From Ruoffia sp044336205 (GTDB lineage: Bacteria; Bacillota; Bacilli; Lactobacillales; Aerococcaceae), in NCBI GenBank assembly GCA_044336205.1, contig CP172318.1, positions 1,240,001 through 1,304,000 on the forward strand: DNA of 64,000 nucleotides, written 5' to 3'. A model generated the notes under the pieces. That model was not told where the DNA came from, did no database searches, and worked only from the letters and a program-made list of their open reading frames with translations. Positions 37,394-45,359 of this stretch are shown in pieces (positions within the stretch are counted from its first letter, which is position 1; each line of letters starts with the position of its first letter). The translations under genes and the position numbers were made by a program.

Positions 37394-38518
37394 TTAAATA
37401 TATTGTCTTTTGATATTGTTTGAGTAAGCAGCATCAATCGTCCCGCCACCTAGACACTCTTCGCCATCATAAAACACTACAGCTTGTCCTGGTGTAATCG
37501 CACGAACCGGTTCTTTAAAGTGAACAACCGCACGGTCGCCTTCCATATCCAATTCTACTTTTACTTCGATGTCTTTTTGACGATAGCGGAATTTCGCTGT
37601 ACATTCGAACGTTTTATCCATCGGTAATGGACTTGTAAAACTTAGATCAGATGCTTCTAAATAATCAGAATATAAGTTTTCGTGATGGTAACCTTGGCCA
37701 ACGTAAAGAGTTTGAGTTTCGATATCTTTACCGACTACAAACCATGGCTCATTCGAATCACCGCCTCCACCAATACCTAACCCTTGGCGTTGTCCAATTG
37801 TATAATACATGAGACCAGAATGATCGCCTTTCACTTCACCATTCAGTGTCACCATCTTACCAGGTTTATTTGGTAAATAATTTGATAGAAATTCTTTAAA
37901 GTTTCGTTCACCTATGAAGCATATTCCTGTAGAATCCTTTTTCTTTGCAGTTGCAAGACCTGCGCGCTCTGCAATCTCACGAACTTCAGACTTTTGTAAG
38001 TGTCCTAATGGGAACAAACTTCTTTGTAATTGCTCTTGTGATAATTGGTTTAAGAAGTACGTTTGATCTTTATTATCATCAGCTCCACGTAATAAGTGAA
38101 CAGTACCATCTAAATCACGTTTCACTTGAGCGTAATGCCCCATAGCAACATAATCTGCACCTAAGTCCATGGCATAGTCTAAAAATGCTTTAAACTTAAC
38201 TTCTTTGTTACACATCACATCAGGATTTGGCGTGCGCCCTTTCCTATATTCTGATAAGAAATATTTAAACACACGATCCCAATATTGTTTTTCAAAGTTT
38301 ACAGAATAGTAAGGAATTCCAATCTGTTCAGCAACTAAAGCTACATCCTTATAATCTTCTGTTGCGGTACATACACCGAACTCGTCTGTGTCATCCCAAT
38401 TCTTCATAAATAACCCTATGACGTCATAGCCTTGCTCTTTAAGTAGTAATGCTGCAACCGATGAATCAACACCGCCACTCATTCCTACAACAACTCTAGT
38501 TTTGCTGTTATCTGACAT
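37394..38518 (-). CDS. mnmA: tRNA 2-thiouridine(34) synthase MnmA
   Basis: MnmA puts sulfur on the wobble uridine of tRNA-Lys, -Glu and -Gln. The 374-residue product shows the PP-loop GMSGGVDSS (12-20) and the two catalytic cysteines, Cys103 in NPDVMCNKEVKF and Cys200 in STGICFIGERNF. Length is typical. It follows a DUF1831 gene and a cysteine desulfurase, which supplies the sulfur, an arrangement that strongly suggests a tRNA-thiolation operon. Confidence 0.97.
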   Translation of the reverse strand: MSDNSKTRVVVGMSGGVDSSVAALLLKEQGYDVIGLFMKNWDDTDEFGVCTATEDYKDVALVAEQIGIPYYSVNFEKQYWDRVFKYFLSEYRKGRTPNPDVMCNKEVKFKAFLDYAMDLGADYVAMGHYAQVKRDLDGTVHLLRGADDNKDQTYFLNQLSQEQLQRSLFPLGHLQKSEVREIAERAGLATAKKKDSTGICFIGERNFKEFLSNYLPNKPGKMVTLNGEVKGDHSGLMYYTIGQRQGLGIGGGGDSNEPWFVVGKDIETQTLYVGQGYHHENLYSDYLEASDLSFTSPLPMDKTFECTAKFRYRQKDIEVKVELDMEGDRAVVHFKEPVRAITPGQAVVFYDGEECLGGGTIDAAYSNNIKRQYI

Positions 38519-38553
38519 TGTTATTTCCTTTCTATTTATTATTTGTTTCTTTA

Positions 38554-38889
38554 TTATTTTTCTATTAACACATCTCGATCAATGAATCCATCAAAAATGA
38601 AATTCACTTTTTCAACGAGCATTGCATTATCTTCAAGTTTTGAAATGTCAACGGCTTTCAATCCTTTTTCATTAACCGTTGAGATTTTTAATGAATTTAA
38701 TGCTTTATTGATTGTAACTTTTAACACAAGCCCTGCTTTGTTAACTGAATCTAATGGACGTTTATAAATGTGGTTACCACTTTTTGTCTCTACAAATCCA
38801 TTATCCCTTAAAGTATATGGTTTAGCTTCTGGGCTCACACTGAATATGCGATTAAATCCTTTTAGTTCTGCTGTTTTTTTGAATGCCAT
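38554..38889 (-). CDS. DUF1831 family protein
   Basis: A 111-residue protein of the DUF1831 family, found mainly in Lactobacillales between a cysteine desulfurase and mnmA. The function is unknown. Conserved-looking segments are SVSPEAKPYTLRDNGF and ISKLEDNAMLVEKVNFIFDGFIDRDVLIEK. It overlaps the upstream desulfurase gene by 28 bases and precedes mnmA by 35, so it is co-translated with them. By position it may be a partner in the sulfur relay to MnmA, which is inference. Confidence 0.88.
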   Translation of the reverse strand: MAFKKTAELKGFNRIFSVSPEAKPYTLRDNGFVETKSGNHIYKRPLDSVNKAGLVLKVTINKALNSLKISTVNEKGLKAVDISKLEDNAMLVEKVNFIFDGFIDRDVLIEK

Positions 38890-40040
38890 AAGTCAATCTT
38901 CCCTTCTGATATTTTCTTTATCGATTGGATAAATTGGTCAATATCTTCAATGGTTGTTTGGTAGCCAAAAGAAATACGTAAACTTTGTCCCCATCTTGAC
39001 GGTGTCGAAGGATAGTAAGCTTTTAATATAGGACTTTCTGTTAAACTTCCTGCCGAACATGCACTGCCTGCTGAGATATAGACTCCATCCAAATCTAATT
39101 TGATTAGCATTTGGCTTGCTATATTATCATTAAACCACAAATTATTAATATATGGTACTCGATTATGACTATCTCCATTAATTTGATAATTAATTTGGTA
39201 GCTATCTAATTCAGAAAACAAATGGTCTTGAAGATTTTTATAATGTTCTAAGTTTTTTGCATAGTCTTGTTGCGCTAATTCTAAAGCTTTAACCATACCT
39301 AATATATAAGGCAAATTTTCTGTTCCAGAACGCATTTTATTTTCTTGACCACCACCTAATATGAAGGGTGCAAGATGATTATGTTCTTGCAATGAGCGAA
39401 ATACTAAAAAACCAATTCCTTTTGGCCCATTAAACTTGTGAGCTGTTCCAGAAATAGTCGTAGCTTTTAATTCACTATAATTATTATCCAAATGACCAAT
39501 AGCCTGTACAGCATCAACATGGAACCAGAGCCCGAGTTGATGAGCTTTCACTCCTAAGTCAAATACTGGCAATATCGACCCAACTTCGTTGTTTACTTGC
39601 ATCGCAATCCAACCAATGGTCGCGTCTGTCGTAGCGTCTATAAACTGCTGGACAGTTATCTCACCTTCTTCATTCGGTTGAATATAACTTACATCAAACC
39701 CTTGCGTTTCTAAATATTCTGTCACATTAGTGACTGATGGATGTTCTATTGCAGTAGTGACAATATGATTACCCTCACCTAATTGTCGAGACATTTTAGC
39801 TTGTGATCGGATAGCCCAATTATTAGATTCCGTCGCTCCACTTGTAAAGTAAACTTCCTTTTCATCTACGTTGAGAAGTTCAGCGAGTTGTTGACGCGCT
39901 TTAATTAACAAATGTTTAGCTGACTTTCCAATTCGATAAGCACTTGAAGGATTACCGTAATCTTCCATTAGGTTGTCTGTTATAACTTGTACAACCTCAG
40001 ATCTTACAGGCGTTGTCGCTGCATAATCTAGATAAACCAT
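38862..40040 (-). CDS. Cysteine desulfurase (NifS/IscS-like)
   Basis: This PLP enzyme mobilises sulfur from cysteine as an enzyme persulfide. The PLP lysine is Lys202 in SGTAHKFNGPKG, and the persulfide cysteine is Cys329 in SAGSACSAGS. Its 392 residues match IscS/NifS class I enzymes. The partner appears to be MnmA, encoded two genes downstream, with DUF1831 between, so the likely use is tRNA thiolation more than Fe-S cluster assembly, though both are possible. The ATG has a GGAGG box. Confidence 0.93.
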   Translation of the reverse strand: MVYLDYAATTPVRSEVVQVITDNLMEDYGNPSSAYRIGKSAKHLLIKARQQLAELLNVDEKEVYFTSGATESNNWAIRSQAKMSRQLGEGNHIVTTAIEHPSVTNVTEYLETQGFDVSYIQPNEEGEITVQQFIDATTDATIGWIAMQVNNEVGSILPVFDLGVKAHQLGLWFHVDAVQAIGHLDNNYSELKATTISGTAHKFNGPKGIGFLVFRSLQEHNHLAPFILGGGQENKMRSGTENLPYILGMVKALELAQQDYAKNLEHYKNLQDHLFSELDSYQINYQINGDSHNRVPYINNLWFNDNIASQMLIKLDLDGVYISAGSACSAGSLTESPILKAYYPSTPSRWGQSLRISFGYQTTIEDIDQFIQSIKKISEGKIDLWHSKKQQN

Positions 40041-40245
40041 CTTATCCCTCCTTTCACTGAGTATCTTTTACAACTTGAATATTATAACATACATTTGAAT
40101 ATAAGCAATAATATAGTTATTTTTTATTCTTAGTTTATTATAATGTTTTTTATTATCGGTCAGTGGCTATGATATATTTGAATTTTAGAAATATTTACTC
40201 TATATTTAAAGTTAGTTTAATTCAATTATTAGAAAGGAGATTTGT

Positions 40246-41511
40246 ATGCAACAACCTTTAGCTTACCGTATGCGTCCAAAGCATATCGATGAGGTCATAG
40301 GTCAGTCGCATCTAGTAGGATCTGGTAAAATAATTCGTCGAATGGTTGATGCTCAACGACTATCTTCCATGATTCTCTACGGACCCCCAGGCACTGGTAA
40401 GACTAGTATAGCTAGTGCGATTGCCGGAAGCACCAAATATGCCTTCCGAATTCTCAATGCTGCAACTGATTCTAAAAAAGATATTGAGATAGTTGTTGAA
40501 GAAGCCAAGATGTCTGGTACAGTCATCCTTCTCCTTGATGAAATTCATCGCCTTAATAAAGTAAAACAAGATTATCTGCTTCCTCACTTAGAGAATGGAC
40601 GCGTTATCTTAATTGGTGCAACCACTGAAAATCCATACATCAATATTAATCCAGCTATTAGAAGTCGACTTCAAATCTTTGAAGTCAAACCCTTATCACC
40701 TCAAGAAATTAAATCTGGATTAGTCAATGCTCTTGAGAACAAAGAAAAAGGTCTGGGAAACTACAGGGTAGATATTCAAGATGATACATTAAATCACTTT
40801 TCACATGTTACAAATGGAGATATACGATCAGCTATGAATTCGTTAGAGTTAGCTATATTATCAACTTCACCCGCTGAAGACGGCGTGATTTATATTACTC
40901 AAGAAATTGCGGAAGAATGCTTGCAACATAAGCGACTAACTCATGATAAAGATGGGGATGCCCATTATGACGTTATCTCTGCCCTTCAAAAATCAATTCG
41001 CGGTAGTGATGTCGATGCCGGTCTGTATTATCTCGGCATTTTATTAGAGGCTGGTGAATTGGTAATAGCATGTCGAAGACTTCTAATTATTGCTTATGAA
41101 GACATTGGATTGGGGAACCCAGCAGCAACAAGCCGAACAGTCTCAGCAGTCATTGCAGCAGAAAAAGTTGGTTTGCCAGAAGCGAAGATTCCTCTAGCTT
41201 TTGCAGTGGTTGACCTTGCTTTGAGCCCTAAGTCAAATACGACTTATCGCGGTCTTAACAGTGCTATGGCAGACATTGCAGCTGGAAATCTAGGCCCTAT
41301 CCCTGATCATATTAGAGACGCTCACTACTCAGGTGCAGAAAAACTTGGCCGAGGTATCAATTACAAATACCCTCATAGTTATCCGAATCATTATGTTGAA
41401 CAGCAATATTTACCTGACAGATTAAAAAACAAACAATATTTTGAACCTGAACCTACTGGAAAATACGAAGAAGCCTTGGCTCAAATCTATCGTCAAATTA
41501 AGAAGAAGTAA
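40246..41511 (+). CDS. rarA: Replication-associated recombination protein RarA (MgsA)
   Basis: RarA is an AAA+ ATPase related to clamp-loader subunits that acts at stalled replication forks. The 421 residues have Walker A GPPGTGKT (46-53), Walker B LLLDEIHRL, sensor 1 GATTENP and the C-terminal tetramerisation domain with ALQKSIRGSDVDAGLYYLG and AYEDIGLGNP. It starts at an ATG with AGAAAGGAG upstream. The 6S RNA gene follows, as in several Firmicutes. Confidence 0.96.
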   Translation: MQQPLAYRMRPKHIDEVIGQSHLVGSGKIIRRMVDAQRLSSMILYGPPGTGKTSIASAIAGSTKYAFRILNAATDSKKDIEIVVEEAKMSGTVILLLDEIHRLNKVKQDYLLPHLENGRVILIGATTENPYININPAIRSRLQIFEVKPLSPQEIKSGLVNALENKEKGLGNYRVDIQDDTLNHFSHVTNGDIRSAMNSLELAILSTSPAEDGVIYITQEIAEECLQHKRLTHDKDGDAHYDVISALQKSIRGSDVDAGLYYLGILLEAGELVIACRRLLIIAYEDIGLGNPAATSRTVSAVIAAEKVGLPEAKIPLAFAVVDLALSPKSNTTYRGLNSAMADIAAGNLGPIPDHIRDAHYSGAEKLGRGINYKYPHSYPNHYVEQQYLPDRLKNKQYFEPEPTGKYEEALAQIYRQIKKK

Positions 41512-41577
41512 TTCCATCTAAATAAATTTATTAAGTAAACACTTCCAAATCAATTAAAATCATCTTTGTATAACGGT

Positions 41578-41605
41578 TGCATTAATTATCGAACGTGCTA
41601 TAATA
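41578..41605 (+). promoter_or_regulatory. Promoter of the 6S RNA gene
   Basis: TTGCAT (41578-41583), a 16-base spacer and TATAAT (41600-41605) lie just before the inferred RNA start near 41612. Confidence 0.65.
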
Positions 41606-41611
41606 AACATA

Positions 41612-41836
41612 GGAAAGGTGGTCTGAGGTGTACGTTGTGCATGTATTGTGTGGACCGAACATTTCTTTTTACCTTGGGATCCTATGATCATACTTCTATG
41701 GCAAGCCTTTTACACTTGGAAGCCAGAAATGGTATGTGTGGAGCCCACCTGTAGTTACTTGCAGGTTCAAAACATATGTGCGCGGAAACGGCACCACCGG
41801 ATACCTTTTAGTCGGCTTAACAGCCGACTCTTTTTA
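41612..41836 (+). ncRNA. ssrS: 6S RNA
   Basis: 6S RNA binds the sigma-A RNA polymerase holoenzyme by mimicking an open promoter. This roughly 225-base transcript has its own promoter and ends in a terminator. Its 5' end (GGTGGTCTGAGG) can pair with its 3' end (GGCACCACCGG), giving a long closed rod with a large internal bubble, the 6S architecture. The segment AACATTTCTTTTTACC, as I recall, resembles Lactobacillales 6S. The neighbour rarA supports this. The small frames across it lack ribosome binding sites. Family assignment was by eye, not by covariance model. Confidence 0.72.
41810..41836 (+). terminator. Terminator of the 6S RNA gene
   Basis: Stem AGTCGGCT / AGCCGACT with a 4-base loop, followed by CTTTTTATTTT. 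Confidence 0.88.
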
Positions 41837-41953
41837 TTTTCAACATATTTTATGGAATTGATATAATAATATTGCACAACATACTGATTCATTTTTAGTG
41901 ATTTTTTTGATGTTTTTTAGTATAATATTTCATATAAGTTAGGAGGAATTACT

Positions 41954-42049
41954 ATGAAAAAATGGCCTTGGCTTAAAATTATTTGGTACGTTATCTTAAT
42001 TATTGCAGCTATTCGAACTGCAAATGATGAACCAGAGAAAGTCAGTTAA
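41954..42049 (+). CDS. Small membrane peptide, 31 residues
   Basis: A 31-residue peptide, MKKWPWLKIIWYVILIIAAI followed by RTANDEPEKVS. It has a basic, tryptophan-rich start, one hydrophobic helix (about 8-20) and a charged tail, so it should insert in the membrane. The ATG has a very strong TAGGAGG ribosome binding site at good spacing, a TATAAT lies at 41921-41926, and a terminator follows at 42119. These signals make a real gene likely despite the length. No family or function is recognised. It could be a holin- or toxin-like peptide or a small regulator of a membrane complex. Confidence 0.65.
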   Translation: MKKWPWLKIIWYVILIIAAIRTANDEPEKVS

Positions 42050-42118
42050 TAGATCGTAATGATTCAATTTATTCTATCAATATTTATTTAATCCTTTCAA
42101 CCAATGGGATAATTAGGT

Positions 42119-42158
42119 CAATGTATTTGTAGTATACCTACTTACATTGGCTTTTTTT
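42119..42158 (+). terminator. Terminator after the 31-residue peptide gene
   Basis: Stem CAATGT/ACATTG and GTAG/CTAC with internal mismatches, followed by seven T residues. Confidence 0.75.
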
Positions 42159-42246
42159 GTATCGAGTTATTCCCTCGTGACAATTTTATAATATTCATCT
42201 ACAATAAGGAATGACAACAAAATCGTTTTAATTAGAAAGGTTTCAA

Positions 42247-42537
42247 ATGTTTATTACAGTACTTATGTATGCATTTCCCGCAATGTTCATGGTTTTAGCG
42301 ACATTTATGCTTCTTTATCGAACAACCCTTTTAGTTTTATTAGGTGAATCTGCAAATAAAATTGTATTTGCCTTCAGTATTTTATTATTTATTGTAGGTC
42401 TTCTTGGACTCGTTTTAGTTATTTTTAACCAAATCGACTATTTTTTAATGTGGATGTTTTTTGCTTTATTAGTCACTTTCTTTATGATGTTTGTATTCTA
42501 CTTCTTAATGAAATTCAATAATTCTCAAGATAAATAA
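42247..42537 (+). CDS. Small integral membrane protein of unknown function
   Basis: A 96-residue, strongly hydrophobic protein with three predicted membrane helices (about 4-24, 37-60, 64-88), a short basic turn in YRTTLLVLLGESANKI and a polar tail KFNNSQDK. The ATG has an AGAAAGG box. It has its own terminator shared with pyrR on the opposite strand. I do not recognise the family; DUF3899-like was considered but is not supported by any motif I can point to. Confidence 0.7.
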   Translation: MFITVLMYAFPAMFMVLATFMLLYRTTLLVLLGESANKIVFAFSILLFIVGLLGLVLVIFNQIDYFLMWMFFALLVTFFMMFVFYFLMKFNNSQDK

Positions 42538-42551
42538 ACATTTCTATTAAA

Positions 42552-42583
42552 AAAGTCTGTGTTGATCAACACAGACTTTAACT
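42552..42583. terminator. Bidirectional terminator between the membrane protein gene and pyrR
   Basis: A perfect 28-base palindrome, AAAGTCTGTGTTGA and complement, with A and T runs on both sides, between two convergent genes. Confidence 0.9.
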
Positions 42584-42587
42584 TTAT

Positions 42588-43118
42588 CTAATCAATTAAT
42601 TGGATACGATCAATTTCATCTACTTCACTAACTTCAACTTTAACCATTTCTTGTTTAGATGTTGGTATATTTTTCCCAACAAAATCTGGTCGAATTGGTA
42701 ATTCACGATGTCCCCTGTCTACTAAAACGGCTAATTGTATATGCGAAGGTCTTGCATTCTCTAAAATGGCATCCATCGCTGCTCGCACAGTACGTCCTGT
42801 ATATAATACATCATCAACAATGACAACCTTCTTATCAGTTAATTCATGCTTAAAGCCAACAGCATTCACCTCCGGACTTTGGTGCTTTTTCGTCAAATCA
42901 TCACGATAAAAAGTTATATCCAAAATTTCCAGTGGTAGTTTAACACCGTCAATCTCTTCTATTTTTTCCTGAAGTCGATATGCTAGAAATTCCCCTCTCG
43001 TTTTGACCCCAACTAATACTAGATCATCCGTTGTTTTATTACGTTCTAAAATTTCATGAGCGATACGTTTTAAAGTTCGTTGCATTCCATCTTCATTCAT
43101 CAATTCTCTTTTTCCCAA
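42588..43118 (-). CDS. pyrR: Bifunctional pyrimidine operon regulator / uracil phosphoribosyltransferase PyrR
   Basis: PyrR binds pyr mRNA leaders when UMP/UTP is high and has weak uracil phosphoribosyltransferase activity. The 176-residue product has the PRPP loop VVIVDDVLYTGRTVRAA and the dimer-interface DITFYRDDL. I chose the TTG at 43116-43118, with GGAGGTG six bases before it; a longer frame adds 12 unsupported residues. Unusually, no pyr biosynthetic genes follow. It sits alone after the ackA terminator, and I saw no PyrR-binding loop sequence in its leader. Confidence 0.92.
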   Translation of the reverse strand: MGKRELMNEDGMQRTLKRIAHEILERNKTTDDLVLVGVKTRGEFLAYRLQEKIEEIDGVKLPLEILDITFYRDDLTKKHQSPEVNAVGFKHELTDKKVVIVDDVLYTGRTVRAAMDAILENARPSHIQLAVLVDRGHRELPIRPDFVGKNIPTSKQEMVKVEVSEVDEIDRIQLID

Positions 43119-43144
43119 TCTATCCACCTCCAAATTATTAAATA

Positions 43145-43174
43145 AAAACCGCAACCCCCTCAGAGGAGTGCGGT
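43145..43174 (-). terminator. Terminator of ackA
   Basis: Stem AACCGCA...TGCGGTT with an inner GC-rich stem, then a T run on the minus strand. Confidence 0.85.
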
Positions 43175-43186
43175 TTAATAAAGTAA

Positions 43187-44377
43187 TTATTTTTTAAAAC
43201 GCTCTACTTCACGAGCAATCGCAACTTCTTCATTCGTTGGAATGTTATAGATAGCGAATTTTGAATCATCTGTCGAGATTAATGCTTCTTCACGTGTATT
43301 ATTACGCTCGTCATCAATCTTACCACCAAAGAATGTAATTCCATCCATAATAAGTTTACGTGTACTTCCAGAGTTTTCTCCGATTCCTGCAGTAAAGACA
43401 ACTGCATCTACACCGTTCATCACAGCGATGTATTGAGCGATATATTTTTGAACACGGTTCATGAAGATATCTAACGTTAATTGTGCACGCTCATTTCCTT
43501 CAGCTGCCGCATTTTCAACATCACGCATATCACTTGATACACCAGATAATCCTAGAAGACCTGATTTTTTGTTGAAGATATCAATGATTTCATTCACATT
43601 GTCAGTGTTTAATTTCTCCATTAGGAATGGGATGATTGACACATCGATGTCTCCAGTACGAGTACCCATCGTTACACCTGCTAAAGGAGTGAATCCCATA
43701 GATGTATCTACTGATTTTCCACCATCAACCGCAGTAATTGAAGCTCCGTTACCTAAGTGACAAGTAATAATCTTTAAGTCTTCGATTGGTTTACCCATTA
43801 ATTCTGCGGCTCTTTGACTTACATATTCATGACTTGTTCCATGTGCACCGTACTTACGGATTTGGAAATCTTCATAGTATTCGTAAGGCAAGCTATATAG
43901 ATAGTTCACAGCTGGCATTGTTGTATGGAATGATGTATCAAATACGGCTGCCATAGTTGCATGTGGTAAACGATCGATGAATACTTGCATAACTTCTGCT
44001 TCAGCATAATTATGTAAAGGTGCAAACTCACCCAACTCTTCAACTTGTTTAATTACTTCTTGAGTAACTAAAGCTGAATCTTTGAAAATCTCTCCACCTG
44101 CAACAACACGGTGTCCCACACCAGTAATTTCAGTAAGGTCTGAAACAATTTGGAATTCTTCTAATTTCTCGAATAACATGTCAACTGCTTGAGCGTGTGT
44201 TGAAATATCTTGTGTTACTTTGAATTCTTTGTCGTTACCATACTCAATCTTAAAAATTGAATCATTAATTCCAATTCTCTCAACTAATCCTTTAGCGATT
44301 ACAGTTTCCTCAGGCATATTATATAGTTGGAACTTTAGACTAGAACTTCCAGCGTTAATTGCAAACGTTTTTGACAT
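43187..44377 (-). CDS. ackA: Acetate kinase
   Basis: AckA turns acetyl phosphate plus ADP into acetate and ATP, the energy-yielding end of fermentation. The 396 residues match the family and include the N-terminal FAINAGSSSLKFQLY, the phosphate loop HLGNGASI, TRTGDIDVSI and the C-terminal FTAGIGENS. The ATG has an AAAGGGAGAG box. No pta is next to it. Upstream is a TATAAT on the minus strand near 44426, but I could not find a convincing -35 or cre site. Confidence 0.97.
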   Translation of the reverse strand: MSKTFAINAGSSSLKFQLYNMPEETVIAKGLVERIGINDSIFKIEYGNDKEFKVTQDISTHAQAVDMLFEKLEEFQIVSDLTEITGVGHRVVAGGEIFKDSALVTQEVIKQVEELGEFAPLHNYAEAEVMQVFIDRLPHATMAAVFDTSFHTTMPAVNYLYSLPYEYYEDFQIRKYGAHGTSHEYVSQRAAELMGKPIEDLKIITCHLGNGASITAVDGGKSVDTSMGFTPLAGVTMGTRTGDIDVSIIPFLMEKLNTDNVNEIIDIFNKKSGLLGLSGVSSDMRDVENAAAEGNERAQLTLDIFMNRVQKYIAQYIAVMNGVDAVVFTAGIGENSGSTRKLIMDGITFFGGKIDDERNNTREEALISTDDSKFAIYNIPTNEEVAIAREVERFKK

Positions 44378-44521
44378 TTAGTAATTCTCTCCCTTTAATC
44401 ATAAGTTGTAATTATTTAATATCTTTATTATAACAGAAGAAATCTGATTTTACTTATAATTTTGACAAATAATGTTATAGTTTCTGTATATTATGAAGAA
44501 CAGTCTATTTTACACTTAATA

Positions 44522-44908
44522 TTAAGATTCATAATGGGCTATGACATCAATTTTTACTTTTGCTCCTAATGGTAAACTAGACACTCCGAAAGTTGTTCGA
44601 GCTGGATACGGCATCTTAAAATTCATTTCATAAATTTCATTGACTAATGATGTATCTCCAATATCGGTCATATATAATCCCACTTTAACAACACTTGTTA
44701 GGTTTAAATCAGCTGCATCTAGAATATGAGCGATATTTTTAAAGATTTGTTTTGTCTCTTCACCGGCATTTCCTTTAACTAATTGATTCGTCTCTGGATC
44801 AATTCCAATCTGTCCAGAAACAAAAAGGAAGTTACCGACTTGAATTGCTTGGGAATAAGGATCAACGGGTTTGGGGGCTTTCTCTGAATAATAAACTTTC
44901 TTCATCAT
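44522..44908 (-). CDS. ridA: RidA family reactive-intermediate deaminase
   Basis: RidA hydrolyses reactive enamine/imine intermediates such as 2-aminoacrylate produced by PLP dehydratases. The 128-residue protein shows GNFLFVSGQIGID, the catalytic arginine in PYPARTTFGVSSLPLGAKVKID and a final acidic residue. The ATG at 44908 is one of two adjacent ATGs after AAAGGATG. It stands alone. A functional link with serine dehydratases such as the nearby, broken dsdA is plausible but unproven. Confidence 0.93.
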   Translation of the reverse strand: MMKKVYYSEKAPKPVDPYSQAIQVGNFLFVSGQIGIDPETNQLVKGNAGEETKQIFKNIAHILDAADLNLTSVVKVGLYMTDIGDTSLVNEIYEMNFKMPYPARTTFGVSSLPLGAKVKIDVIAHYES

Positions 44909-45083
44909 GCATCATCCTTTCTCAAAATCTAATTTAATTATAATCTATTCCAGCATAATGTATAGAAATAAGACTATTTTTCGAAGTTCCTTTCAAACAT
45001 TTTAATTTTTTTCTCATTTAGATGTGATATTTATGAGGATTGTGCTATACTTTACAAAAATCAAACTAAAGGTGGGAGTTTAT

Positions 45084-45347
45084 ATGCAAGCCGTCATTAC
45101 TGTAATTGGAAAAGACAAAGTAGGAATATTAGCAAGTGTTGCTAATCAATGTGCTATTCACAATGCGAACGTTGTAGATGTTGAACAAACTATTATGCAA
45201 GATTATTTTACGATGATTATGTTAGTGAATATTGATAAATTAAACGTTGATTTCGAGGAATTTCAGCAAAACACAAAAAATAGTATGCCTGAGATGGAAA
45301 TTCATGTTATGCATGAGGACATCTTTGATTCAATGCACCGTATCTAA
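45084..45347 (+). CDS. ACT domain protein (UPF0237 family)
   Basis: An 87-residue single ACT domain, a small-molecule-binding fold. It begins MQAVITVIGKDKVGILASVANQCAIHNANVVDVEQTIMQDYFTMIMLV, very typical of UPF0237. I chose the ATG at 45084, with AAAGGTGGGAG upstream; an earlier ATG at 45024 would add 20 residues without signals. It is 12 bases before the PFL/UPF0210 gene. These two always travel together in many Firmicutes, so ACT may act as the regulatory subunit. The ligand is unknown. Confidence 0.92.
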   Translation: MQAVITVIGKDKVGILASVANQCAIHNANVVDVEQTIMQDYFTMIMLVNIDKLNVDFEEFQQNTKNSMPEMEIHVMHEDIFDSMHRI

Positions 45348-45359
45348 GGAGTTAATTAA

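Noticed and set aside
41566..41866. Two small plus-strand frames near 41.6-41.9 kb
   Set aside because: They overlap the 6S RNA gene, lack ribosome binding sites and have no recognisable protein character.
43461..43760. A 99-residue plus-strand frame inside ackA
   Set aside because: It is antisense to a highly conserved gene and has no start signals.
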